From NCBI GenBank assembly GCA_020854835.1, contig JAHKLX010000096.1, forward strand, positions 1 to 49,697: DNA of 49,697 nt, in the 5' to 3' direction. Made by a program: the position numbers and the translations under genes. Below the pieces are notes generated by a model that made no database searches, was not told where the DNA came from, and was given only the letters and a program-made list of their open reading frames with translations. Source of the DNA: Microcaldota archaeon (lineage in GTDB: Archaea; Micrarchaeota; Micrarchaeia; Anstonellales; JAGGVH01). Positions 25,432 through 33,430 of the stretch are shown piece after piece (positions within the stretch are counted from its first letter, which is position 1; the number at the start of each line of letters is the position of its first letter).

Positions 25432-26595
25432 CTAATTTACTCTTTTCATTATATGTACAATTGCTGTAGCTCCAGAACCGCCGACATTATGTGTCAAACC
25501 AATTTCTGCATTGTCAACTTGTCTTCCCTTTCCTTCTCCCCTTAATTGCCATGTTGCTTCAACTGCTTGTTTAACGCCAGTTGCTCCGACAGGATGTCCA
25601 CAGGCTTTCAAACCCCCAGATGTATTAATAGATATCTTGCTGTTGAGTGCTGTTTCTCCTTCTTGTGTTGCAGGTCCGCCTTTTCCTTTTGGGAAAAAAC
25701 CTAAATCTTCAACTGCCAACAATTCTGCTATAGTAAAACAATCATGAACTTCTGCAAAGTTAATTTCTTTTGGAGTTACACCTGCTTGTCTGTATGCTTT
25801 TTCTGCTGCAACTTTTGTCGCATTCAATTCGATAAGAGAAGCCCTATCATGCAATGGCAGCGTATCGCTTGCCATACCCACTCCTGATATTTCAATTGGC
25901 GTGTCCGAGTATTTTCTTGCTATATCTGATGATGCCAGAACTAATGCAGCAGCCCCATCTGTGATTGGCGAGCAATCTAAAATTTTTAAAGGTTCTGCAA
26001 TTGGTTTAGATTTCATAACTTGTTCTAAGGTTATTTTATTTTGATATTGTGCGTATTCATTTTTTGAGCCGTTTTCATGATTTTTAACGGCAACTTGGGC
26101 CATTTGTTCTTCTGTTGTTCCAAATTCTGCCATATGTTTTTTTGCCAGCAATGCATATACTGCTGGAAAAGTTGCTCCTGAGAAATATTCCCATTCAACA
26201 TCTCCTGCCCCTGCCAATGCAATTGTTGCATCTCCTGTGCTAACATCAGTCATTTTTTCTACACCGCCCACAACTACAACATCATGATATCCAGATGCGA
26301 TTGCCATATATGCTTCTCTTAAGGCCATTCCTCCAGAAGCACAGGCAGCTTCAACTCTGATTGAAGGCAGAGGATTCAATCCCATTGCATCTGCCAACAA
26401 AGCACCAACATGTTCTTGTCCTACTAACCTACCTGCAGCCATAGTTCCACCATAAACTGCTTCAATTTCGTTGCCAGATAAGTTTGAATCCACCAATGCT
26501 TTAATACCTGCTTCAACAACCAATTCTTTCAATGATTTATCCCAACGTTCGCCAAATTTTGTCATTCCTGCCCCGATAATCGATACTTTCTTCAT
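25432..26595 (-). CDS. Archaeal acetoacetyl-CoA thiolase
   Basis: The 387-residue thiolase-fold enzyme has its nucleophilic cysteine in VEAACASGGMA (C85), EVHDCFTIAE near 285, and the C333/H335 pair in LKACGHPVGATG, which are the expected catalytic loops. It condenses two acetyl-CoA to acetoacetyl-CoA, the first step of the mevalonate route to archaeal isoprenoid lipids. TAGGTGATAAT precedes the ATG. Genes for HMG-CoA synthase (8 nt upstream) and the DUF35 scaffold flank it, the conserved archaeal order. Confidence 0.9.
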   Translation of the reverse strand: MKKVSIIGAGMTKFGERWDKSLKELVVEAGIKALVDSNLSGNEIEAVYGGTMAAGRLVGQEHVGALLADAMGLNPLPSIRVEAACASGGMALREAYMAIASGYHDVVVVGGVEKMTDVSTGDATIALAGAGDVEWEYFSGATFPAVYALLAKKHMAEFGTTEEQMAQVAVKNHENGSKNEYAQYQNKITLEQVMKSKPIAEPLKILDCSPITDGAAALVLASSDIARKYSDTPIEISGVGMASDTLPLHDRASLIELNATKVAAEKAYRQAGVTPKEINFAEVHDCFTIAELLAVEDLGFFPKGKGGPATQEGETALNSKISINTSGGLKACGHPVGATGVKQAVEATWQLRGEGKGRQVDNAEIGLTHNVGGSGATAIVHIMKRVN

Positions 26596-26603
26596 ATTAT
26601 CAC

Positions 26604-27644
26604 CTACATTTTTAATTTTCTTCTGTGTTTTACATATTCCCCGTAGGATATGTATTTTTTATTGTCAACAAAAGTTTGTACTTTTGCACCTTTTTCTCTT
26701 ATATCTTCAATTTTATCTGTAACTTTGATATCAAATGCGTCAGAACCAGCCCCGGACCCGAACGAAGCAACCAAAATTCTTGATCCCGGTGATGCTTTAT
26801 CCAAAACATTTGCCAAACCAACCATTGTTGCCCCAGAATATGTGTTTCCGATAAGAGGAGTCATCAATCCCGGAAGAACTTTCTCTTTTGGGATTCCCAT
26901 ATCTTTTGCCAATTTTATCGGAAATTTAGCATTTGGTTGATGAAAAACAAAAAAATCATAATCTTCAACAGTTGTATTCATCCTTTCCATCATTCCTTTT
27001 GCACCAGAGCTAACGTGTTTGAAATAAGCAGGTTCTCCTGTGAATCTGCCACCATGAGAAGGATAATCTTTTCCAGGCCTTCTCCAAAAATCGGGGGTAT
27101 CTGTTGTAAATGAATATGTTCCATTTATCTCTGCAACTATGTTTTTGTTTCCGATTATAAAGGCACCTGCTCCTGCTCCTGCAGAATATTCTAACGCATC
27201 GCCAGGTCTCCCTTGGGACGTGTCAGTTCCTACTGCCAAAGCATATTTTGCCATGTTCGAATTAACCAACGCCATACCAATTTGTATTGCAACCGTTCCT
27301 GCTTTACATGCAAATTCTAAATCTGCAGCAGTCATGTGTGGTGTTGCTCCAAGTGCTTCGGCAACAATTGTGGCCGTGGGTTTTACAGCATAGGGGTGAG
27401 ATTCAGAACCCACAAAAACTGCATCAATATCTTGAGGATCTATATCGCCTCTTTTAACTGCTATTTTTGCTGCTTCAACAGCTAGTGTTGCAGCATCTTC
27501 ATCCATATCAGGTACACTTTTTTCCAATATCCCCAAACCTTGAGTTATTCTTTCAGCATCTTCTCCCCATACTTTGGCAATATCTTCTGTTTTGATTCTA
27601 TATTTAGGAACATACGCCCCATATCCTACAATTCCAACTGTCAT
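26604..27644 (-). CDS. Archaeal hydroxymethylglutaryl-CoA synthase
   Basis: The 346-residue enzyme has the catalytic triad of the family: E81 ([12 protein letters not shown]), C113 ([11 protein letters not shown]) and H235 ([11 protein letters not shown]). [16 protein letters not shown] near 282-297 supports the thiolase-superfamily fold. It joins acetoacetyl-CoA and acetyl-CoA to HMG-CoA. Length and sequence match the archaeal form. The gene lies 9 nt after the regulator and 8 nt before the thiolase. AGGTGTTTAG before the ATG serves as the ribosome binding site. Confidence 0.94.
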   Translation of the reverse strand: MTVGIVGYGAYVPKYRIKTEDIAKVWGEDAERITQGLGILEKSVPDMDEDAATLAVEAAKIAVKRGDIDPQDIDAVFVGSESHPYAVKPTATIVAEALGATPHMTAADLEFACKAGTVAIQIGMALVNSNMAKYALAVGTDTSQGRPGDALEYSAGAGAGAFIIGNKNIVAEINGTYSFTTDTPDFWRRPGKDYPSHGGRFTGEPAYFKHVSSGAKGMMERMNTTVEDYDFFVFHQPNAKFPIKLAKDMGIPKEKVLPGLMTPLIGNTYSGATMVGLANVLDKASPGSRILVASFGSGAGSDAFDIKVTDKIEDIREKGAKVQTFVDNKKYISYGEYVKHRRKLKM

Positions 27645-27653
27645 CTAAACACC

Positions 27654-28376
27654 TCATAATTTGTGCAACGCATCCTTAATCTCATCAACTTTAAGATTGG
27701 TGATAAGAACAGGTATCATTTCTTTTTCTGCAATTTTTAATGCAAGAACATCAACTTCTTTTATTCCGTGAAGAATAACAATACTGGGTTTCAATGCCGA
27801 AACTCTAATGACTACCATTGGGCTTCGGCCACTAGAAACTTCAGTGAATATAAAGGCTCTTTCACTCATGGCCCCATATAATCGAGGGTATTGCGAATAA
27901 GGTAAATCCAATATAACTTTTAATGAATTAATTAATGTATAACCATATACTTTTTTAGTATCCAATAAATCCTCATTTATAATTACCTTTGCTTCCAAAA
28001 GTTTAACCAATTCTTTTCCTGTAAAACTAGTGGCAAATTCATGAACCTCAAAAAATTCTTGTTCATTTATAAATTCTTGAGTTAGTTGTGTTGTTATTTT
28101 TCCCCCTTTTGCTAAATCAATATCAATTATTGCGTTTATAAATCGTTTAATTATGTTTATTCCAGGAGATGCTCTCCTATCAGATTCATAGTCACTAACT
28201 GTTGAGGGAGATACATCCAAATAATCTGCAAGTTCTGTTTGAGTTATATTGAAGATTTCTCTCCATTTTCTCATTGTAGCCCCTGATTTTACAGATAAAA
28301 CTACTTCTCCCGCAATTTCTTTTTTTAATTTTTCGATTGTGCTTTCAGTATTTGATTTGGGATATCCCGTATCCAT
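27654..28376 (-). CDS. XRE-type HTH regulator of the mevalonate-entry operon
   Basis: Residues about 30-80 form an XRE/Cro HTH (MRKWREIFNITQTELADYLD, then SPSTVSDYESDRRASPG). The C-terminal 130 residues form a sensor-like alpha/beta domain with SERAFIFTEVSSGRSPMVVI. A regulator of this kind commonly heads the HMG-CoA synthase cluster in archaea, so it probably tunes isoprenoid synthesis; the effector is not known to me. Upstream lie three TAACGA/TTACGA sites next to the TATA box, likely binding sites for this protein or another factor. GGTGAT precedes the ATG. Confidence 0.85.
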   Translation of the reverse strand: MDTGYPKSNTESTIEKLKKEIAGEVVLSVKSGATMRKWREIFNITQTELADYLDVSPSTVSDYESDRRASPGINIIKRFINAIIDIDLAKGGKITTQLTQEFINEQEFFEVHEFATSFTGKELVKLLEAKVIINEDLLDTKKVYGYTLINSLKVILDLPYSQYPRLYGAMSERAFIFTEVSSGRSPMVVIRVSALKPSIVILHGIKEVDVLALKIAEKEMIPVLITNLKVDEIKDALHKL

Positions 28377-28416
28377 TTTAAATCACCGTAATTCTTACAA
28401 ATAAGTAGTTGAATAC

Positions 28417-28455
28417 CTTTTTAAATCTAACGAAAGACTTTACGACACTTAACGA
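28417..28455 (-). promoter_or_regulatory. Promoter of the mevalonate-entry operon with three TCGTWA repeats
   Basis: On the minus strand ATTTAAAAAG (28417-28426) is a TATA box about 45 nt before the ATG, predicting a short leader that contains GGTGAT. Just upstream are three direct copies of TCGTTA/TCGTAA (28450-28455, 28440-28445, 28428-28433), 10 and 12 bp apart and so on one face of the helix. The upstream position next to the TATA fits an activator or an overlapping repressor. Confidence 0.5.
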
Positions 28456-28458
28456 ACT

Positions 28459-29478
28459 TTAAACTTTATAAACCCTTTTTTGAAGTGTTTTTCCCTTTAC
28501 AATCAAATCTGTCTGTAAACCACCTTCTGCGGGCGAGTAGATTACTTGGGGACCTATTCTGAATGTATTTCTCAAATCCTGAGGGGAAGGTCCAACATAG
28601 TTTTCTCTGTGGACAATTTTTTGGCTATTGGGATGATGGTGAAACCAAGCAAAAAATCTTTTGTTTGAATCTTCCAGAAATAAAGATCTATCTTCAAAAA
28701 TAGTTACGTCATTTGCATAGGATATTTTGAAAACTCCTCTCAAATATCTTTCCAATTCCTGTGTAAGTATGCCTAAATGTAGTTTTTCCATATCCATTAT
28801 AACTTTTTCATACATTTTTCCAACTTTGTTTGGGGCAAACATTTTTTTTGCTTTTTCAATTTCAAGTTTAACTCTTTCAAAAACAATATCATAATCTTCT
28901 TCTGTCATTTGCCCTTCTTTAACTCTTTTTATTATTCTATCCAAAATTCTAACAGATTCATTTTCTTTGAATTGTATTTCAAAATTTCCATTTTCCCAGA
29001 ATATAAGGCCTCCTTTTTCTTCATCACAACCATCAAATTGTTTATAAAGAAAAGGTGCTTGCTTTTCCACAAATTCAAAAAACTCTTCGGCCCTTTCTTC
29101 TGCCAATTTACTTGAAACAAATATTTTGGAGGTGTGTTCAAGATGTTTCCCCATATTTTCAACATTTTTTTCAAATGCAACGTAACTTAGCTCTATTACT
29201 ACTTGTAAGGATTTTGGAAGTTTTAATTCACCAATTCTTTGTCTGCACCTATCAAGGTTCCCTCGATATTTTTTCTCAACATTCTCCCAATCCAAACTTA
29301 ATTCATATAATATATAAAGCAAATTTTCAGATGGGCGTTCTGCGTATTCAGCTAAATCCATACATGCTATCATAAGATCATAGGGTAATTCAGGGTTAAT
29401 ATCTTTTTTAAGTTCAGGGTACCTCTTAAGTAACAAGTCAAATTCCATCATCCCGAGTGCTATTTCTTCTCCGTTCAT
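28459..29478 (-). CDS. Unknown protein with a C-terminal JAMM-like metal motif
   Basis: The N-terminal 230 residues are helical and unassigned. The C-terminal part reads FFAWFHHHPN (H280-H282), then VGPSPQDL (S298, D301), then PQVIYSPAEGG. This follows the JAB1/MPN metalloprotease pattern H-x-H-P ... S-x-x-D plus the following strand. The gap between the histidines and the serine is longer than usual by roughly 6-8 residues. Candidate catalytic glutamates lie 20-45 residues before. JAMM proteins cut isopeptide bonds or trim ubiquitin-like or cofactor-carrier proteins. Whether this one is active is uncertain. It is the third gene after the radical SAM and membrane-protein genes, 6 nt after the latter. 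Confidence 0.55.
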   Translation of the reverse strand: MNGEEIALGMMEFDLLLKRYPELKKDINPELPYDLMIACMDLAEYAERPSENLLYILYELSLDWENVEKKYRGNLDRCRQRIGELKLPKSLQVVIELSYVAFEKNVENMGKHLEHTSKIFVSSKLAEERAEEFFEFVEKQAPFLYKQFDGCDEEKGGLIFWENGNFEIQFKENESVRILDRIIKRVKEGQMTEEDYDIVFERVKLEIEKAKKMFAPNKVGKMYEKVIMDMEKLHLGILTQELERYLRGVFKISYANDVTIFEDRSLFLEDSNKRFFAWFHHHPNSQKIVHRENYVGPSPQDLRNTFRIGPQVIYSPAEGGLQTDLIVKGKTLQKRVYKV

Positions 29479-29484
29479 ATTTAT

Positions 29485-30369
29485 CTACTCCTTTTTTGAA
29501 CTTTTTTCAAGCAACCAAGTAAATGAATTCAATGCGTATGCTGTGACATATAAAAGTGATGCAGGGACTGTGATCAGGCTTGATAATATACTTGGCGGGA
29601 GATTATTTAATATACTTTTTGTGAAAGAATATGCTCCAACCCCTCCAGCAACTGCAATGCCTATGCCCAAAATTAAAGCACTCGGAATTCCATAGCTTCT
29701 TATATTTTCAATTTTTTTCGTAAAACTGTCAGGTCCACCAAACTTTTCTTTAACATTTTGAAGGATTTCCTTTAATTTTTTCCTTGCTTGTAAACTATCA
29801 ATTAAATCCCGAATTCCTCTTGCGATAGTGCCACTCACCAGCACAATTCCTAAAACCGGATTAAGCACTATTCCAATCCCTGTATAAAATGGGGTAAAGA
29901 CGTTTTCAGCAATTTTCCATACTTTTGGTTTTTTAGGTTTAATACTTCTTTCCATTAAGTGAGAAGTAACATTTTTCCAGAGTTTATCGCGTGTAGACCA
30001 TGTGTATCTATTTTTCATTCTAAACATTGCTTCAGCTATTTTTAAATGTGCTTTTTCACCATATCTTTTTTGATACCATTCCCAATGATGATCAGTTATT
30101 TTGTCTATGGCATCCCTTGCTTCTACAAAATGTTCGTAGCATTCTTTATGTTTTCTAAAGGGCAGGGGTATAAATGGATAACCTTTGATTCCTTTTTTGA
30201 AATCCGTAGTACCTAAAACAGTTCTTCTATGGTCTCGCCACTTTCTTCGTTTTATTGTAGAAATAATTGATTCTTCACCATCTATGAAAAACTTATCCAT
30301 AGCTTCTTCAGCTTTCAAAACCATCCCTTTATGGTTCATTTTTGGTTTAACAACAGTTTTCATCTTCAT
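29485..30369 (-). CDS. Multi-pass membrane protein between the radical SAM and JAMM-like genes
   Basis: The 294-residue protein has about 145 mostly charged N-terminal residues, rich in basic and aromatic residues and likely cytoplasmic. Hydrophobic helices follow at about 155-177, 223-243 and 256-285, with a charged loop (LQARKKLKEILQNVKEK) between the first and second. No family is recognised. Its start overlaps the end of the radical SAM gene by 4 nt (ATGA), and the JAMM-like gene follows after 6 nt. The three products are thus made together. Confidence 0.7.
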   Translation of the reverse strand: MKMKTVVKPKMNHKGMVLKAEEAMDKFFIDGEESIISTIKRRKWRDHRRTVLGTTDFKKGIKGYPFIPLPFRKHKECYEHFVEARDAIDKITDHHWEWYQKRYGEKAHLKIAEAMFRMKNRYTWSTRDKLWKNVTSHLMERSIKPKKPKVWKIAENVFTPFYTGIGIVLNPVLGIVLVSGTIARGIRDLIDSLQARKKLKEILQNVKEKFGGPDSFTKKIENIRSYGIPSALILGIGIAVAGGVGAYSFTKSILNNLPPSILSSLITVPASLLYVTAYALNSFTWLLEKSSKKE

Positions 30370-31385
30370 TTCACCTCATTAGTTTTATTTTTCCAAAATT
30401 CATTTGACAATTTTGCATTTGCAAATATTCTAATCATTTTTTGAATTTCAACTTCAAAGTTTTCAACAGTTATTGGAACCTGGAATTCTTTTCCAAATCT
30501 GCAAGGCATAATATGATAATCAGGAGATAAAATCGGACTGTATAAACCTTCTTGACAAGGAAAACAATTGCATTGTCCACAGATTTCATATGAATATCTT
30601 GTTCCATATTTAGAATCTTTAATAATTACGGTTATGTCTCCCAAATTATAATTGTTCATTGGCATTCCATATGTTAATGTGTATCTGTCTTGTTCAATTG
30701 AAACTATTTGATCTTTAAACATTTCATAAACCGTTGTCATATCTACATAATATTGTTCCCAATACTTGTTTTTTTCTTTTTCAGAGTACAGGTCTAAAAA
30801 TTTCAAATCAATTTTCCTTGCTCTACAAAAATCAATCAGCAAAGGAACTTGATTTATGTTTCTTTTTGTAACAACACAATTTATTCTTTCTATCAATCCA
30901 TTTTCCACTGCCAAATCAATGCCTTCTATTACATCATCAAACTTATATGTTCTACAAATGCCATTGAATTCATCTTTTTCTAAAGTGTCTAAACTAACTC
31001 TAATTTTCAAACCTTTTAATTTTTTCAAAACTTCAATTCTTTCTTTTATTAGAGAGCCATTTGTATCTATATAAATTTCAATATTCTTTCCCTCACAGTG
31101 AGTCAAAATTTCTTCTAAGTTGTCCATTAACAAGGGTTCTCCGCCAGTAAGTCTTATTTTTTCAATCCCTAATTTTTCCAATATATCAATCATTTGCTTT
31201 AGATCTTCTGTATTAAATTCTCTGTGGGGGCTGCTATTGTATGCTTCTCCTTTATTTGGACAATATTCACAAGCAAAATTACATTTATTATTCACCGCAA
31301 TAGTTACATAAGGCAAAGGTAATTCTGAGGATATATTATTTTTTTTGGGTATCTTTGGAACTATTAATTTTTGCGGGTGAATCAT
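30366..31385 (-). CDS. MoaA-like radical SAM enzyme
   Basis: The 339-residue protein has the radical SAM motif CNFACEYC (C35, C39, C42), the SAM-binding IRLTGGEPLL near 98-107, and a C-terminal cysteine group around 265-300 (CGQCNCFPC and IMPCRF). That group suits a second Fe-S cluster, as in MoaA. MoaA itself ends in a Gly-Gly tail; this protein ends in NEVK, so it is probably not the molybdopterin enzyme. No other molybdopterin genes are present. It is the first gene of a three-gene operon with a membrane protein and a JAMM-like protein. Peptide or cofactor modification is the natural guess. A TATA box at 31411 supports a leaderless start. Confidence 0.82.
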   Translation of the reverse strand: MIHPQKLIVPKIPKKNNISSELPLPYVTIAVNNKCNFACEYCPNKGEAYNSSPHREFNTEDLKQMIDILEKLGIEKIRLTGGEPLLMDNLEEILTHCEGKNIEIYIDTNGSLIKERIEVLKKLKGLKIRVSLDTLEKDEFNGICRTYKFDDVIEGIDLAVENGLIERINCVVTKRNINQVPLLIDFCRARKIDLKFLDLYSEKEKNKYWEQYYVDMTTVYEMFKDQIVSIEQDRYTLTYGMPMNNYNLGDITVIIKDSKYGTRYSYEICGQCNCFPCQEGLYSPILSPDYHIMPCRFGKEFQVPITVENFEVEIQKMIRIFANAKLSNEFWKNKTNEVK

Positions 31386-31410
31386 ACAAATTTATTATGC
31401 CACATTGTAT

Positions 31411-31418
31411 TTATAAAT
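31411..31418 (-). promoter_or_regulatory. TATA box of the radical SAM operon
   Basis: ATTTATAA on the minus strand, centred about 29 nt before the ATG at 31385, predicts a leaderless transcript of the three-gene operon. Confidence 0.5.
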
Positions 31419-31442
31419 GTTTGTATAAGTGTTTTAATGTGT

Positions 31443-32180
31443 TTAATCTATTCCACAATATTCTCTGTACTGGCAGTTTTTGCATCTTTCCCCTGGACAT
31501 TTTTCAAAACTACACTCAATTTTCTCAATAGTCGAAGGTTCAGCAGTTTTGACCCATGTATCGACCTTATCAAGTTTATCAAGTCGTTTCCTGATTTCAT
31601 TACGAGTTTGAATAACAAGGTTTGCAGCATCTTTTTTCATTTCAGGAGTAATATCTAAAATCTTAACATCACCATCTGTTAAATAAACAATCGCGCCTTT
31701 ATCAATAGGATTACCCCATCTTTTCTGCACTAAAACACTATATAGTGCAAGCTCAAATTCAGACCAGGGCCATTTTTTTGACCATTTATATTCGACAACA
31801 TACAACTCGTTTTGAATTCTGTCTATTCTGTCAATTATAGCCCTAAGTTTTGTTGACTGATCGCTTATGGCAAGTTCTCTAAACAGTGGTCTTTTAAGCG
31901 TAAATTTTTCCATTATCTCTGGAAAATTATCAAACTGCGTTTTAAATCTTTCATAATCTTGATGTGTTTTCAAGCATTCATATATTTCGTGTTTTGAATC
32001 AAATGCATCCTTATCAAGTTTAGAATAAAGAAAATCAAGTGCTTCGTGAACTGCCTTCCCGTTTTCCAAAGCCTCAACAGGTTTGGGTTTAATTCGTTTT
32101 ATTTTATTTAGATACCACGCATAAGGGCACTCGCTAAATTGTATAACTTGGGATTTACTCAACCATCCTGACCAATACAT
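31443..32180 (-). CDS. RecB/Cas4-like PD-(D/E)XK nuclease with a C-terminal cysteine cluster
   Basis: The 245-residue protein has the RecB-type nuclease motifs: GKAVHEAL (H45), LRAIIDRIDRI (D117) and VVEYKWS (E130, K132). The C-terminal cysteines C223, C228, C233, C236 and C242, with C18 near the start, resemble the Fe-S site of Cas4/AddB-type nucleases. It should cut or resect DNA with Mg2+ or Mn2+. No CRISPR array or other cas gene is in the window, so a Cas4 label is not supported. A TATA box at 32204-32212 suggests its own leaderless transcript. Confidence 0.8.
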   Translation of the reverse strand: MYWSGWLSKSQVIQFSECPYAWYLNKIKRIKPKPVEALENGKAVHEALDFLYSKLDKDAFDSKHEIYECLKTHQDYERFKTQFDNFPEIMEKFTLKRPLFRELAISDQSTKLRAIIDRIDRIQNELYVVEYKWSKKWPWSEFELALYSVLVQKRWGNPIDKGAIVYLTDGDVKILDITPEMKKDAANLVIQTRNEIRKRLDKLDKVDTWVKTAEPSTIEKIECSFEKCPGERCKNCQYREYCGID

Positions 32181-32203
32181 AACACTAATTATATTTGAAA
32201 ATA

Positions 32204-32212
32204 TTTATAAAA
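32204..32212 (-). promoter_or_regulatory. TATA box of the RecB-like nuclease gene
   Basis: TTTTATAAA on the minus strand, centred 28 nt before the ATG at 32180. Confidence 0.5.
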
Positions 32213-32289
32213 CCAAGGAGACCATATTTCCTGTTAAAGTTTTGTTATAATGGCTCACTAACAAATATTCTTTCTTCCAAACCATTAGA

Positions 32290-32298
32290 TTTTTATAC
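32290..32298 (+). promoter_or_regulatory. TATA box of the unknown gene at 32321
   Basis: TTTTTATAC ends 23 nt before the ATG at 32321, the same box and spacing as at 23892. It argues against the earlier in-frame starts at 32195 and 32303. Confidence 0.55.
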
Positions 32299-32320
32299 AT
32301 ATATGATTACAAATTATAAC

Positions 32321-33229
32321 ATGACACTCAAATCTACAACCCCTAAAAAAATCACATTTTCCGATACATGTTTAAGTTTAACTAAACCAAACCAAACTTT
32401 TATCACTATGAAGGATTTTTTCGATATGCATAATTTACCAAGTATTGAGGATATCCCTAAAATTCCAAATATAAAAATGTCTTTTGATAATGCTTGTCGC
32501 ATACAAGAAATATTAAAACTTATTGACCAAGTTGAAGAATTGGAACAGCATTCTCATCTTATTATACCAGTCATTATCCAAACAAATACTTATTTATCTG
32601 ATGAAAGAATATCTTCTGAGGAGTTCGATCAAATTATCAAAATAATATCAAAACTTAAACATGATAGGTATGATTCATTTTGTTCGTTTTTTTCAATTTA
32701 CAACTCCAAAACCAAACTATCATTTGATAATCTTCAAAAGGTTTCTGAAATAGTTGATATTTTTGATTCTGATTCTCAAGCAGACATTATGCGTTATATT
32801 GTTTCTATTTACAATAATGAAAATTTTGATCCAGCACGTGTACCAAGCATAATCAATTCTCTACTTGTACATTTTTCCGGAACAAATCTGTATTTTGATC
32901 AAGAAATTCCCCTGCCCGGTTATATCTTCTTTGATAACTACTGCCCTTCCACCCCAATCCTTTTCCATAAAGCTATTCAAAGACGTACACTTTTCAAAAG
33001 ATTTATCAAAGTTAATGGAAAAAAATATGATATATACATAAAAGGTGCTTTCGGAATAAATACAGGTTCTACATTGGGATACTGTCCTGAAATCAGCAGA
33101 CTTTATGGCATTCGGATCTTAAACAATAACGTTTGTAACTATAGGTGGAAACGAAATGCACAAGAAAATTTTGAAAAGTGGGGAGTTTCCGCTACTCTAG
33201 AAAATTCATTCTACAAAGCAAAACTATAA
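32321..33229 (+). CDS. Unknown protein, 302 aa
   Basis: I do not recognise this protein with confidence. The first two thirds are helical. The last 75 residues read VNGKKYDIYIKG, then GYCPEISRLYGIRI and ENFEKWGVSATLENSF, which loosely recalls the nucleotide-binding lobe of kinase-like or SelO-like proteins. The match is weak and the rest of such a domain is absent. The start is placed at 32321 by the TATA box. Downstream lies the second copy of the hairpin element. Confidence 0.6.
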   Translation: MTLKSTTPKKITFSDTCLSLTKPNQTFITMKDFFDMHNLPSIEDIPKIPNIKMSFDNACRIQEILKLIDQVEELEQHSHLIIPVIIQTNTYLSDERISSEEFDQIIKIISKLKHDRYDSFCSFFSIYNSKTKLSFDNLQKVSEIVDIFDSDSQADIMRYIVSIYNNENFDPARVPSIINSLLVHFSGTNLYFDQEIPLPGYIFFDNYCPSTPILFHKAIQRRTLFKRFIKVNGKKYDIYIKGAFGINTGSTLGYCPEISRLYGIRILNNNVCNYRWKRNAQENFEKWGVSATLENSFYKAKL

Positions 33230-33252
33230 GTTTGATAATTATAAAGATAAAT

Positions 33253-33307
33253 AGGAGGAGGTACACCGCAAAGCGGCTCCTCCTCACCTCCCATGATGCG
33301 TAGTAAA
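33253..33307 (-). repeat. Hairpin element copy B
   Basis: On the minus strand, 33307-33282 match copy A (21867-21892) at 23 of 26 bases. A compound hairpin follows at 33284-33253: AGGAGGAG pairs with CTCCTCCT, with an inner CCGC/GCGG stem, an AAA/TTT loop and a 5-nt bulge on one side. The end of a 40-codon frame (33406-33284) falls inside the conserved part. It may terminate transcription in either direction between two convergent units. Confidence 0.65.
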
Positions 33308-33406
33308 CGCTAAATTAGGCATCGCAGATAATGTTTTTAAATCTTTATCTCCGTTTTTTGATTGTATCTCATAGAATTTTCCAACAGTATCTGCATACCA
33401 AACCAT
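33284..33406 (-). CDS. Possible 40-residue protein downstream of the lipoprotein gene
   Basis: The frame starts with ATG at 33406, 24 nt after the lipoprotein stop, with AGAAGTGA upstream. It encodes MVWYADTVGKFYEIQ, continues through a charged middle (KNGDKDLK) and ends NLAFTTHHGR. The composition looks protein-like, but I know no relative. Its last codons belong to the repeated hairpin element, and the other copy would code a similar tail (FTRHQGR) without a matching upstream part. It could be a real small gene or an accident of the repeat. Confidence 0.35.
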   Translation of the reverse strand: MVWYADTVGKFYEIQSKNGDKDLKTLSAMPNLAFTTHHGR

Positions 33407-33430
33407 ATATTTTCACTTCTATTAACTTAA

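Noticed and set aside
30366..31385. Radical SAM gene as MoaA of molybdopterin synthesis
   Set aside because: The C-terminal Gly-Gly tail is missing and no other molybdopterin gene is present. The operon partners are a membrane protein and a JAMM-like protein.
31443..32180. RecB-like nuclease as a CRISPR Cas4
   Set aside because: No repeat-spacer array and no other cas gene occurs anywhere in the window. The PD-(D/E)XK fold with a cysteine cluster is shared by many non-CRISPR nucleases.
32195..32320. Start of the unknown gene at 32195
   Set aside because: The TATA box at 32290-32298 lies inside that extension and points to ATG 32321. The extension is also antisense to the promoter of the nuclease gene.
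33253..33284. Hairpin at 33253-33284 as a riboswitch
   Set aside because: It lies downstream of genes on both strands, not in a 5' leader, and it is part of an element repeated at 21867.
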